A stretch of DNA of 64,000 nucleotides from Prorocentrum cordatum (Eukaryota; Sar; Dinophyceae; Prorocentrales; Prorocentraceae): assembly GCA_963575745.1 (NCBI GenBank), contig CAUYUJ010000842.1:2501-66500 (forward strand), written 5' to 3'. Positions 42,567 to 53,600 of this stretch are shown here, one piece after another. The first letter of the stretch is position 1, and each line of letters opens with the position of its first letter. A model generated the notes under the pieces. That model searched no databases and had not been told where the DNA came from. It saw only the letters and a list, made by a program, of their open reading frames with translations. Made by a program: the position numbers and the translations under genes.

Positions 42567-42711
42567 TCCGTAGCATTGGTTCAGGGATTTGAGAATTCTG
42601 GCAGGGGGGATCTTGCGGCCACCACCACGTCCTGGCGGTTCCTGCCAGTGTGTCTCTCACCACGTTCTGTTTATTGTACCCACCTTCCTCCTGTGATACG
42701 CTTCTTCTGAG

Positions 42712-44003
42712 ATGGTGCCTCATCCTTCCTTCGCTCTCGTGCCCTGGGCTCGCCAGTCGGAGGAAGAGGATATGTGGAAGTACTGGGGTGCAGGAAAGAA
42801 GGGCAAGCAGTTCAAAGATCTTGTGTGCTCAGGCTGTGGATACAAAATAACCAGCTGGGTGCGCAGTGGTGCTATCATTGTCACGCCCCGTTGCCGCAGA
42901 TGGCTCCTGCTCGTTCTCCTGTGGCTCAAGGTGTCTGGGTTCCTCAGCGTCGCGGCCCTCCAGGCTGGTCCACGCTCGCGGGAGGCGGCCCTGGGCGCGG
43001 CGGTCAGCCCGCGGGTGCAGCTGGCGGCGCAGGCGGCGGCGCGTCCAAGGGCAAGGGCAAGGGAGACATGCAACCTGTGCTCGCTGGGGCGCCACAGGCC
43101 TCAGGAACTGATGGCGCATCAGGCGCTCCACTTCCTGCAGGTCCTGTCCCCAACATCTCTGTTGCGGAGGCACAGGAACTGGCTCGTCTTTGTGAGAAGG
43201 CAGGTGATGCCAGAGGTGCGCAGTGGTACAGCAACGTCGCGAAAGGCCTGACCGCAGCTGAGACTAAGTCCAAGCAGGTGCCTTCGCCTCATCTGGCGGC
43301 TCAGCAGCTGCAGGGGCAGGTGCGCAAGCTTGAGAAGCAGCTCGAGACAGACTTGGCTCGGATGTTGCGCCTCCAGAGCGAGCTCGCGGAGCAGGTCTCC
43401 AAGGTACAGCGCACGAAGCTGGATCTCGAGAAGGCTGACAAGGAGCACAAGGAAGCTGTGCAGAAGCTGGCCCAGGATTCGAAGGTCAGCAGTCAGCCTG
43501 AGTCGACGCCCTCGATTCGGCTTGAGGATCTCATTTCTGGCAAGGTTTATGTGGCATCGCTCATCAACTGCGACATCCTGGAGGACCTGGATGCGGAGTT
43601 GGAGCTGTCGGCCGAGGAGAAAGCAGAAGTGGCCTCTCGTTCGTCGACTCTTTCTCAGGGCATCGGTGGCATGGCGAAGAAGCTCTTCGCGCAGGCGGTT
43701 GAGCAGGCCAAGTCGGCGCAGGCTGCGCACGCGGCGCAGCAGGCCAAGCTGGCGGGCAACAGGCGCACGCGCAAGGATGGAGAGGCTGCTGCAGGTGGCC
43801 CTGATCGGAGCGGAGACGCCGGCTGTCCGTCCGCTTCACCAGGGTCCGCTTCAGCTTCGTCGGCGTCGCCTGGGGCCTCTGGAGAGGCTGCTGCTGCGGG
43901 AGAGGATGTTCGTGCGCGAGCTGCGGCTGCACTTCAAGCCTTGTCGGCTTCGTCAGGCGATCCCCCCCCCATCAGCAGCTTGAGGGGGGGTCTCCTAGCA
44001 TGA
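42712..44003 (+). pseudogene. R2 ORF1 (zinc ribbon and coiled coil), one frameshift
   Basis: It begins at 42712 in one frame with KDLVCSGCGYKITSWV. After about one displaced base near 42860-42870 it continues in another frame with QWCYHCHAPLPQ, together making a C-x2-C...C-x2-C ribbon as in R1. Then come a Gly-rich linker (GGGASKGKGKGD), a short helical domain (NISVAEAQELARLCEKAGDA) and a coiled coil (QGQVRKLEKQLETDLARML... about 43315-43480). An Ala-rich end with SSGDPPPISSLRGG reaches TGA at 44001-44003. The stop overlaps an ATG in the next frame (ATGA at 44000-44003). Confidence 0.75.
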
Positions 44004-45204
44004 GCGGCAGTGAATTGAGTTCCATTGGTCATCTGTTTGATTGTTTTGCGTCTCGAGCTTCGGCGATCGGCTCGATGGCCAAGCTTGCGGGGACCAGGCG
44101 GTTTAAGCGCTTTCTGTCGGAGGTTTCAGAAGCCGCCACTCCTAGTGAACAGTCCTGGCCTGCCCCCCTTGAGCCCCCGGAAATGCCCGCCCGCGCCCCT
44201 GGGCCTGATCCTAAAGAGCCCCCCCTTTCCGCTCGATGGGTCCTCTGAGTTTCAGCTGCGGGCGGTCGCCATCAGCGCCAGCCTGGGGGCGGCAAGCAGC
44301 TTGCTACAAGAGACCTCAGCTCGCGTGGCTCCTGTGCAAGAACATCATCTGGGGATCCGGATGATATCGCGACCAAGTCACACATCTGCAAATCTGGTGG
44401 ATTTCGGACTATTTGGGCGCCAGGTCTACTAGGAGAAGGGGGAGGCACGAGTTCGGGAGTTTTGGTGGCTGTGCGTGAAGGGCCCGGGCTGTTCACGGCC
44501 GAGCAAGTGGTCTTGGCCGAGGGCGGGGCGGTTGCAGGCGCGCTGCGCGCGTGGGCGCTCGCCCTTCGCCCTCGCCTCCCTCTGCCCGCGCCGCCCCCAA
44601 GGACTCTCGGATTGCAACGTGGAAGTTCTTCGTTGTGTTGGTTGTTTTTTTAGAGGAGCAAGGGTGTGACTTCGTTTTTTTGAGGGGGGGGCTCAATTTC
44701 GGCCCCTGTGCCCTGGCCCAAACGAATTCTACCGAGCTTTTGAGGGGGGCGACCGTGGCGGCCCCAGGCCGCGCGCGCCCCCCGTCGGGCGGCGCTCGCC
44801 CTGACACGTTTGATTTGTTGGTCTGCTCGGCGTCGCTCAGCCGACGCACGCAGGAGGCCCGCGTCGTCGCGAAGCCGGATCTCCCCCCCCACAAGCCGGT
44901 GGAAATCACCTTTCACAGATCCCTGGCCGCTCTCAAGGCCCCCGCCGTCCGCCGCTCCCCTGACCCCCCGTCGCGTCCGCCTATTGGGCCCCAGCCTTGT
45001 CCTGGGGACTGGCCTTCGGCGTCGGAGTGTTCTAGGGCGGCGTGCCAAGCGGCTCTGGATGGCGAGTTGGTCGAAGCGCGTCGTCTCCTCACCCCTGGTT
45101 ACCGCCTGTGGGCCGACCAGGCCGAAAGGGATTTGAGTCGGATTTTTGACGCCCCCTCTCCCTGCCCGCGGCATGATGGGCAAGCGCCCCAAGTTTTTTT
45201 TTGA
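44000..45204 (+). pseudogene. R2 endonuclease region, degraded
   Basis: From ATG 44000 a frame gives MSGSELSSIGHLFDCFASRA and runs to about 44246. The adjacent frame then has LLQETSARVAPVQEHHLG (about 44301-44355), whose VQEHH corresponds to the catalytic LQE-x-H of AP-type LINE endonucleases. A later piece (44790-44920) with FDLLVCSASLSRR and LPPHKPVEITF resembles the end of such a domain, where a His precedes a hydrophobic strand. The central GDF motif is not intact. Multiple frame changes and poly-T/G runs near 44646-44760 mark decay. Confidence 0.6.
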
Positions 45205-47362
45205 TGTCTGTCTTGAAACCTGGGGGCAAGGTCAAAGACACCCGCCATAGGTCCATCAATTGGCCGGCGTCGCAACTTCGAGCCCTCATGTTTTACTTCG
45301 GGGATGAAGGAGCGGATCTTCGAAGTGAAGGACGCGGCGTTTCCCGAAGCCTTCAGCGCGTGCCACCCGATGTCGCCGCGCAGCCTGACTCGGAGTGGCA
45401 CCCTTTTTTTCCAGGCGAGTGCGAGCTTGGCTTCTCGATTTCCTGCCTCCTCGCCCCTTAGTTTTGCCCCGCGGGGCATCGAAGAATCGCAGTTTAGATC
45501 GCTCGGGTTGGATATCGACCAAGAGCTCGACCTCGCTGAACGCCTGGCCTTCCGCTCGCAGATTGATTCGCTCCAGGGGGAGGTAGATCAGTCTTGCGCC
45601 CAGGCTAAGGCGGAAGAGACTGCTAAGGCCAGAGCTACGTGGAAGGAGTGGGTCACGGAGGGATTGGCTGGAGGTGCTCGGAACGCTCAGGTGGCCATTC
45701 GGGGCCCTCAGCCGTGGACTCCCACCACCACTCTTTCGGCTGGGGGCGTCGCGCTGGCTGGCCCTCTCTCCTGGCTCAAGGAAGAGTCGGATAAGTTCGT
45801 CTCTATCTGGGGATGAGGGAGAAGGGATTCGGGTGGACGGCTCGTCTTTGCCTCCTCTCCCTTCCCTTGAACCTGACCAGATCAGGGCGCCGTCGAAGAT
45901 GTATGGTCGTTCCAGCGCGGTGAGTGTGGATGGCTTCCACTGTCTGCACTATTCTCTCCTGTGTGACGACGCCTTGGCGTGCCTTGCTTGTTGGTTCAGT
46001 GTAACGGAAATCGCGGGATCTTTGCCGATGCAAATCTCCTGCGCCCTGATGGCGCTCCTGGGGAAGCCCCGAGGTGGGTTTCGGGCGATCGGTGTTTTTT
46101 CGAGCTGGCACCGTCTCTGGGGACGGGCCAGACGACACTTGGCCCGGAATTGGAAGCTGACCACCCCCGGGAGTGTTGGGCGGCCGGGGCCAACCGAGGA
46201 GCGTCTGATGTTGTTTGGCGCCAAGCCTATCGGGCTGAAGTTTGCACCTCGAAGGGTAAAGTGAGCGCCTCTATGTGTTGGGGCCTTCGTAAGTACTATG
46301 AGCACATTGACCTAGGTTACTTGAGGGTCCCTTTTTGCGCCGCGCGTGGGCTTTGTGGCGGGCTGTTCGTTCGCCACGAGCCTCATCGTAGTCTTCGCCA
46401 TGGACTGTTTTGATCAGATGCCTCGCCCTTCAGGCTTGGGCTTCGATGCCTATGTGGACGACCTGGGTCTCAGCTGCACGGGCGCGGCCAGATCTGTTCT
46501 TCGAGCCCTGGTAGCGGGAGCTCGTGCCTTGCGCGAGGGGATCGCGACGGTTCTCAAATATAAACTAGCGATGTGTAAGATAGGCATGGTTTCTTCTTCC
46601 AAAGATGTTGCCTCCCCGCTCGTCCAGACACTTGAACTTGGCCCCCTGGTGGGCTCGGAAGGTGATGTTGGGAGAGTTACCAACTTGGGGGTGGATTGCA
46701 CTGCTGGCAGAGATTTACGCGCGCCTGGCCGCGCGGCTAAGTTGAAGTCTAGGATTGCTGCCACTCTTCGTAAGACCCAGTGCCTGTGCAAAATCAAAGA
46801 GGCTCTTGGCAGGAAGACGCTCAAAGTGTTCGCTGCGGGCCCGCTGGCGGGCGGCGCCTATGGCTCGGGCATTTTCGGCGCCTCCGACCGAGAACTCCCG
46901 ACGTTGCGCAGAGCCTCCATGTCTTGTATGAGGCCGAGGGCCCAAGGCAGATCTCTTGCTGTGCTCAGCCTGCTTGAGAAGGACCCGTGCTGGAGAGTCA
47001 GTGTCGCTCCGATTCTGCGGTGCGCGAAGGAAATCTGGCTGTGCCACGCTAGAGCCTTCCGCTGGTGCCTGTCGTGGGCCGAGCTCCGTGAGGGATGGGC
47101 CCTGATCTTTCAGCGTGACGACCTTTCCTGGGCTAAAGTTAGAGGGCCTGTGTCGGCCCTGCGCATGTGTTCGCGTAGGTTGGGTTGGACCATGCCCGAC
47201 TTCACGTCGTTTAAGGATGATTTTTGCAGGGGTACTTCGATGACGCTCACGTCTCCGCCTCTTCTCCCGGTCTGCTGCAGGGGTGCGGTTTTCAGAAACC
47301 TTGAGCGTGAGTCAGGTGAACGCTATGGGGTGGGGCACAGACTGTGCTGGGATGTTTTTTAG
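45205..47362 (+). pseudogene. R2 reverse transcriptase, frameshifted
   Basis: Three frames share the domain. An N-terminal extension (45304-45816) includes TWKEWVTEGLAGGARNAQVA. In the next frame is GGFRAIGVFSSWHRLWGRARR (about 46071-46135), matching reverse-transcriptase motif 2. Another frame has CWGLRKYYEHIDLGYL (about 46276-46323) at motif A, where the expected Asp appears as Gly and Glu. The last (46346-47362) has motif C as FDAYVDDLGLSC (about 46444-46480). The thumb-like region then continues to TAG at 47360-47362, after which the same frame goes on into RNase H. The motif A changes and frame breaks indicate a dead copy. Confidence 0.75.
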
Positions 47363-48876
47363 CAGCAGTTAGGATCTTCGATGATCTCGGGCAAGTCAAG
47401 GGCCTGCATGCGCGAGCACGCCACCAACGCTTCTTGGACTGGTGCGGATGCAGTGCGAGCTGGCTACGCTGTCTCTGATCGCTGCCCGCTTTGTGAAGAT
47501 GCGCTTGACACATCACATCACCGTTTATATGCGCGCCCTGCAGCGTCGAAAGAGCGCAAGGAGGTATTGCCAGATTGGCTGGTCTGCGCCGCTTGTGATG
47601 TGGATGACCCTGAAACGACAGAGTTCTCTTTCGGCATGGTGCGTTCCGTCACCCTGGTGACACTATGCCTCCCCCTCGGAGTGTTGGTGGTGTCATCCTG
47701 GCGTGGGAAGCTAAAGACCTGCCTTCTCATCTTCCCGCGTGTGGCTCTGAAATGGGTGGCTCCTAAGGACTCTATGTGGGGCTATATGTTTATGGATGGC
47801 TCTTGCCATCGGCACGTTGTCAAGGAGTTGTCTCGGGCAGGCTGGGCTGTTGTCACGCTGGGGAAGGATGGCGAGCTCCTGGGCACTCTCAAAGGTCCCC
47901 TGTGGGCTCCGTATCCCCAGACCCCGAAAGCGGCTGAATTTGCGGCGTTTGCCTGGTCGGGGGTCTATGCGTCTGCGCCGTCTATTGGGTTTTCTGGTTG
48001 CCAGAATGTCGTGGATCATGTAGCTCTTGGGAAGGACGCGCTCTGCGGCAAGAGACAGTACAGTGGCCTTGTCCTGCAGGGCACCTTCGAGTATGTTCCC
48101 AACCCCCTTGCCCTGAGAAAGGTGTCGGCCCACCGTCGTTTGGGCGAGGATGGGAATTCCGCCGAGGAGGGGTTTCGGAGGTTGGGGAATTGTCACGCTG
48201 ACCTGGCGGCGAAGGGAGGAGCGTCTCTTCACCCTTCTTGCACGCCTACGGAGATGCAGGCCTTGGATCACACGATCAAGGTCGCGCGGCTTGTTCTTCG
48301 AGCAGGCGCGGCCCTCCTCCCACTTTGGCCAAGGCTGGAGTTCCGAGGTGCGCCCAGATCCCTCCCTTCTCCTCCTGTGGCTCCCTCCTCTTTGGAAGTT
48401 GGGAGCAAGGCCGGCAGTTTCTGGCAATGCAGAGTTTGTTTGAGAGGCTCTCGAGGCAAGGCCCCTCCTTTCGGGAACTGCCAGGGGCATTCGAGACTGG
48501 ACCAGGGAACGTTGCTCGGTCTGGGGCACAAAGTCGTGGCGTTCCCGTGTTCGCATCAATCTCAATTATGTTTGGGTCTGTCCTGCAAGTTTTACAGTTC
48601 TGGCTCGCAGGTCGTCGAATTGGGCAAGGAGTGTGGCAAGCCGTCCGTCACGTCTGGTCCCAACATGAGGAGGCTGAAAGCTGGCCGCCACCCTGACAAG
48701 GATCATGTTTCTGTCGGCTTGGACGATTTTGTCTCCTTGCTCTGGCCTCCCTGGCGGCGTCATTGTAAGGTGTTGTGTAGGACGCCACGCCCCCAGAGGA
48801 GGTTCCAGGCCGACCGAGCCTCAGTCGGCCTAGGTGTTTCCCGAGGCATTCGCGTTGTTGCCCCCCCCAAAAAAAA
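47363..48876 (+). pseudogene. R2 RNase H and Cys/His-rich C-terminus
   Basis: Same frame as the end of the reverse transcriptase. A Cys/His linker CPLCEDALDTSHH (about 47480-47520) leads to RNase H: MFMDGSCHRH (first acidic site, about 47787), TPKAAEFAAFAW (second, about 47922), GCQNVVDHV where the usual third acidic residue is not obvious, and CHADLAAKGG (last, about 48195). The C-terminal part has CRVC, CSH, CKFYSSGSQVVELGKECGK and RRLKAGRHPD, a Cys/His set reminiscent of the R1 C-terminus. It ends in CCCCCCCC then A8. RNase H is clear; activity is doubtful. Confidence 0.75.
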
Positions 48877-48880
48877 TGTC

Positions 48881-49075
48881 GGAGGAGGAGGAGGATGAGA
48901 AGGAGGAGGAGGAGGAGGAGGAGGAGGAGGAGGGGGGGAGGAGGAGGAGGAGGAGGAGGAGGAGGAGGAGGAGGAGGAGGAGGAGGAGGAGGGGGAGGAG
49001 GAAGAGGATGGGGGAGGAGGAGGAGGAGGAGAAGGAGGAGGGGGAGAAGGAGGAGGAGGATGGGGGAGGAGGGGA
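48881..49075 (+). repeat. GAG tract, right flank of R2
   Basis: Long (GAG)n with some GGG interruptions. Confidence 0.95.
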
Positions 49076-50035
49076 CCTTCTGACCCTTCTCGGAAGGCCC
49101 GTCCTCGTCTGCCTCCCCCCACACTGGGCGAGCCGCTGGCTCCTGCGGCGACGTTGCGAGAGTGAACTTGGTTCGGGGAGCGTATCGACTGCGCTGCATT
49201 CGGGACGATCGAAATGGGTACGGAAAGATGGGGTACAAAGACCGACAGCCATCCTTGTTTGTTTTGAACAGGACTCGATGTTGGTGTCGCCACGGCCTGT
49301 GCCCATTTGAAACAGAAGGCCGCCTGCCCAACAGCGGCCGCTGTTGGTTTGGGACATCATTTGTTGTTGGGCAATGTGCCCATTTTTCCGTACCCAATCT
49401 GGGTGTCCAAATGCATCACTTACGCACTCGACGAGTGCCCACTGCCTTGTGAAAGGCGACTTGCAAGCAAGACCCGCAGTTTCTCGGGAAGCGAGATCTG
49501 AGATCGCTTTCGTGCGAGCTCCCCTCTCACGAGGCCAGACCGGGGTGGCTCACGCCCAGGACCAGGGACGGGGGTTGTGCTATTATGAATTCTCGTTGGC
49601 CGCTCTTGTGGATTTTCGATCCGGGGACCGACTATGAACGGATTTGGCTCCATCCCCCCTCCTGACGGGTTTTCTGGGCCCCCACTAGTTCGGACCCTCC
49701 AGCCGCCACGACTCTTCGGCTTCCCGCGGATCCAGCGGACGCGCAGAGGGGAGGAGAAGTTGAGACGAACTTCGCGCAGCCTTCACATGTGCCTGTGGCG
49801 CCTTCGCGCGCTGCTCTGGAGATGCCGAGGCATGAGGACAGTATTTCGTTGAAGGGTGTTGCTTTGCTGTTCGGTTTGGAGGGTTGTTGTAGATATCGGA
49901 CTTGTGTTGAGGCTATTGCGTGATGTGTGCTCTGTAGATTATGGGCCACCTATAGTGATGTTGCGCAGACACGTCGTTCGTAGACGTTGATCGGAGTAAG
50001 TCGTTCATCACTGGGAGTTTGACGCCCGCGCAGAG
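49076..50035. other. Unassigned sequence
   Basis: It begins with an AAGGC-type block (TTCTCGGAAGGC). Short frames on both strands lack motifs. Confidence 0.4.
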
Positions 50036-50036
50036 G

Positions 50037-50082
<46 letters not shown>

Positions 50083-50221
50083 TAATATACACATATCATA
50101 TAACATACCTACCTACCTACCTACCGACCTACCTACCTACCTACATACATACGTACGTACGTACGTACATACATGTATGTATGTATATATATATATATGC
50201 TGTCTGCATCAACCCCAATTT

Positions 50222-50257
<36 letters not shown>

Positions 50258-50280
50258 CATATATATATACACACATACGA
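50036..50280. repeat. TA, TACC and TACG microsatellites
   Basis: (TA)n at 50040-50075, (CTAC)n at about 50107-50145, (GTAC)n-type at about 50150-50170, and (TA)n again at 50186-50198 and 50228-50270. Confidence 0.95.
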
Positions 50281-50467
50281 TTCGGCAGCAGGTGGGGGCC
50301 CAGACCGGTGCTTCAGTGTGGCACGGGAGGGCCACACGAGCCTCGACCCGCCACAAGAGCCTTCAAGGGGACCCTGAGGGTACCCAAACGCCCTCAGCAA
50401 GCCGGCAGCTGCTTCGAAGCAGCCCACGTGCTCTCCAAGACGCCCCAAGAAAGCTTCAAACTGCTCT

Positions 50468-50489
50468 TCCGTAGCCATTTTGGCTCAGG
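50468..50489 (+). other. DinoSL relic upstream of the PAS retrogene
   Basis: It matches the spliced leader at 21 of 22 positions (ends CTCAGG instead of CTCAAG). It lies 147 bp before the ATG at 50637 in the same orientation, so it is the 5' end of a reinserted mRNA. Confidence 0.9.
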
Positions 50490-50636
50490 CACTTTGTTCA
50501 AACGATGTTGTTTTGGACGCGCTCCGCCGGCTGGGCGGAATGTTTCGATTCAAGTTAGAGATCCTTACAAAAACACCGCAGACGCGTCCCCCGTGTTTTT
50601 TGGGCGCCCGAGCGCCAGCAACAAGATCTGGGGCTG

Positions 50637-53600
50637 ATGAGTTCCGACGCCCTGCTTGGAAACCGTAGTCTGCCGCCGAGCCTGCGCGGGCGTTGCGAGG
50701 AACTTCTGCATCGGGCATATTTCGGGCTGAGGCACTGGTGGGATCTGAGCACCAACCAGGAGTACCTTCTTTCTAAGAAGCGCCGCTTGGCTTTCAAAGT
50801 ATTCATCTTGCTCATCATTTCGAAGAAGAAAAAACTACACAAACATAAACTGTTGGCGCTCCTCGCGGATTTCTTGGATCCGCTCCTGGGCCCTCCAGCG
50901 GCGCCTCCGGCGCCCTCCCTGGCGCGGGGTCCAGCGCGAATCCAAGAAATCCGCGCGGAGCGCCAAAAGTTTATGTTTGTGTGGTTTTTCCTTCTTCGAT
51001 CATCGTGGGCGGGGCTCTGGTAGACCCGCGGCGGCTGCTGTCGTCGGCGCTGTCGGGCCCCCGCGGCGGCGTCGCGGCGTGGTACGCCGTCTGCACCAAC
51101 TTTGTGGCGCCTGCAGGCCTTCTCGCCATTCCCTACCACTCCCGATGGTTAAGTCGGGCCTGTCCCTCTACAGGGGGAATCTTCAAAACTAGTCACAAAG
51201 ATAGTATGTGGACGAATTTTGGATTATGTTTTGACTGTTGCTAAGGCCTTACGGCTGTTGCCGCCGACCCTGAAGACGACGACGACGAATACGAGGAGGA
51301 GGAGGAGGAGGAGGAGGAGGAGGAGAAGGAGGGGGATTAAGGTGGAAGTGAGCAGAAGAAGGCGAAGGAGATGTTCCCCATGTGGGCCGAGGGAGTCGTA
51401 GCAGAGACAGACAGGGAGCCTTGTGGCCTGCGGCACTTCCCGCCACCGTGCTGGGGTTGTGGTTGAAAGGCCTCTTGGATGCCTCTTCGGGCCTGTTGGG
51501 GCCGCCCCTTTGGGGTCTCTTGGGGGCCTCTTCGGCCCCTTGAGGGGCTGTTGGGGCCTTCCAGGGGCTTCTCGGGCCGGGAAGCTTGAAATGTCAGTTC
51601 TCTTCTTGGGCCTGCTTGGGGCCCTCTGGGGGCATTCTTGGGCTGTCTTGAGGTTCTCTTGGGCCGTCTTGGGGCCCTCTTGGGCTGTCTCGGGACCTTC
51701 TTGGGGGCCTCTTGGGCAGTCTTGGGTTTCCTGGGGGCCTCTTGGGGGCCTCTTGGGCCCGAGCGCTCGAAGTGTCCGTTCGCGACCCCGTCAGGGCACT
51801 CCCTTGGAGCGCTCCTGGGGGTTGCTTGGGCCGTCCTGGAGGCGTCTTGAGCTGTCTTAGGCTGCTCTTGGGCATTTGTGGGACTCTCGTAGAGACCTCT
51901 AGGGCCGTCTCGAGGTGTTCTTGCAAGCCTCTTGGGCCAGTTTGGATCGTCGGGAAGCGGAAGAGGCCAGAAAGTTTGAATCGTTCCAAAACGCATAGGA
52001 AATCAATGGATGTTGCCTCATGGGGGCCGTCTTGGGAGTGATCCTGGATGCTTCTGGGAGCGTCTTGCACGCCTCTCGACCCGTCTGGAAGCTGTGAAGG
52101 CGTCTTGGACAGATCGTTCGGCGATTCGGGGCACTCTTGGACCTTCTTGGGGGCCTCTTAGGGCACTCTTGACGCGTCTTGGCGCTTATTTGGGCTCCGG
52201 GACGCCCGGGGGCGATGCGTATCTGACACCCCCCTGGGACTCCCCCCCCTCGGCGGGAGAGGGATCAAAGGGAAGGGGCTTCCCTTCGACTTAAGTACGA
52301 CGTTGCTACGGTTTTCTCTAGCTGGCAGGCTTGAAGAGGAGGGCGCAGGGAAAGGGACGACGGAGACGCAGGGAAAAGAGGACAACGGATGCGTCGACTG
52401 AGCGCACGCCGACAGGGGATTCACACGCCGACAGGGTCGGCGGATTTTGGAGTATTTTTGGAGTAGTTTCGACTTTTCGTCCAAAATCCGCCCGTAGGGG
52501 GATACGCCCGACCTAACTCGATGGTTCGATATCTTCATATCTGTCTGGGCTTTAGCCGACCTCCAAGCGACTCATTCGAACAATCCTGAGTGGACCCTGG
52601 AGAGCGCGTACTGGCTGCATCTGGGAGGTTTGCACTCCCTCACAATCGTCCCGATCCTCGTCTTCGAACTCGTCAAGCTGAAACTGAGCAAGCCAGTGGT
52701 GATTAATGCCATGGACAATGGTGTTCTAGGTGTCAATGGGTCTTTTGTTGGTATGTCGTTGTGCATCCTTACAGTGGCGTTCGTAGTTGAGTGGCAGCAG
52801 GCCGCTTGCTTTCATCGCCTGCGGAAGTCGAACGCTGTGACTCAGCTCTTGCTCGACCAAGCCACTAGTGGCCTTTGCACTCTGAGCCGAGAGGCTGGTA
52901 TTATCAGAGGTCCCAGCAGTGCTTTCATGGACAATTGCGGCATGTTTGTTCATGGTGCGACCATCTTCGACTTCGTAGATCCTGACGACTTTGCGAAGGT
53001 CCAGAGCCTCCTCGACAACCGAGACACCCTGTCTCCTCCCTGCGCCATCCTGTGCACGTTCTACAGGAGGCCCACTCTGGCGGGAGCGCCCGCGGCCCAG
53101 TTCGAGACCAAGCTCGTCCCCTACGCGGTCACCGAGAGCGAGGTGAGCGTGTGCCTGCTGAAGGTGGGCGAGGAGAGGCCCCTGGAGGCCCCCGCGGGAC
53201 CTCGGCGGGGCGCCGAGGCCCGCGCCGCCGAGGCCGCGCACGAGCCCCGGGGCGGCGCCGCGCTCTCCCCCCGCTCGCAGGGGGCCCCGTCCGAGCACGG
53301 CACGGAGCGCGGCACGGAGCTGAGCTTCGCGATCTCCCGGACGACCACCACGGCGCGGCGCCGCCCCCCGCGGACCAGGGCCGTGGCCGTGCAGACGAGC
53401 GCGGCCGAGCAGTCGGCTCGCCCAGCGCCGGAGCTCGGGGAGCTCGGGGAGCTGCAGGGGAGGCGCGCAGGCGCGCCGCCGAGCCGCCGCGAGTCCCGGA
53501 GGAGTCGGGTCCGGCTGGACACCTCGAGGTGCCAGGTGCCAGGGTTCGAGGAGACGCCGCGAGGGACGATGGTTATGCGCCTGGCTGACGCCATGGCGGG

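Larger units (their letters stand above)
42545..48876 (+). mobile_element. R2, SL-capped LINE-like retroelement copy
   Basis: This block of about 6.3 kb begins with the DinoSL and ends in an A8 run (48869-48876), with (GAG)n of the same orientation on both sides. It therefore looks like a full-length mature transcript inserted into a microsatellite. Modules: ORF1 with Cys pairs and coiled coil, endonuclease remains, reverse transcriptase, Cys/His linker, RNase H and a Cys/His-rich C-terminus. Many frame changes show it is dead. It is diverged from R1 at every module. Confidence 0.85.
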
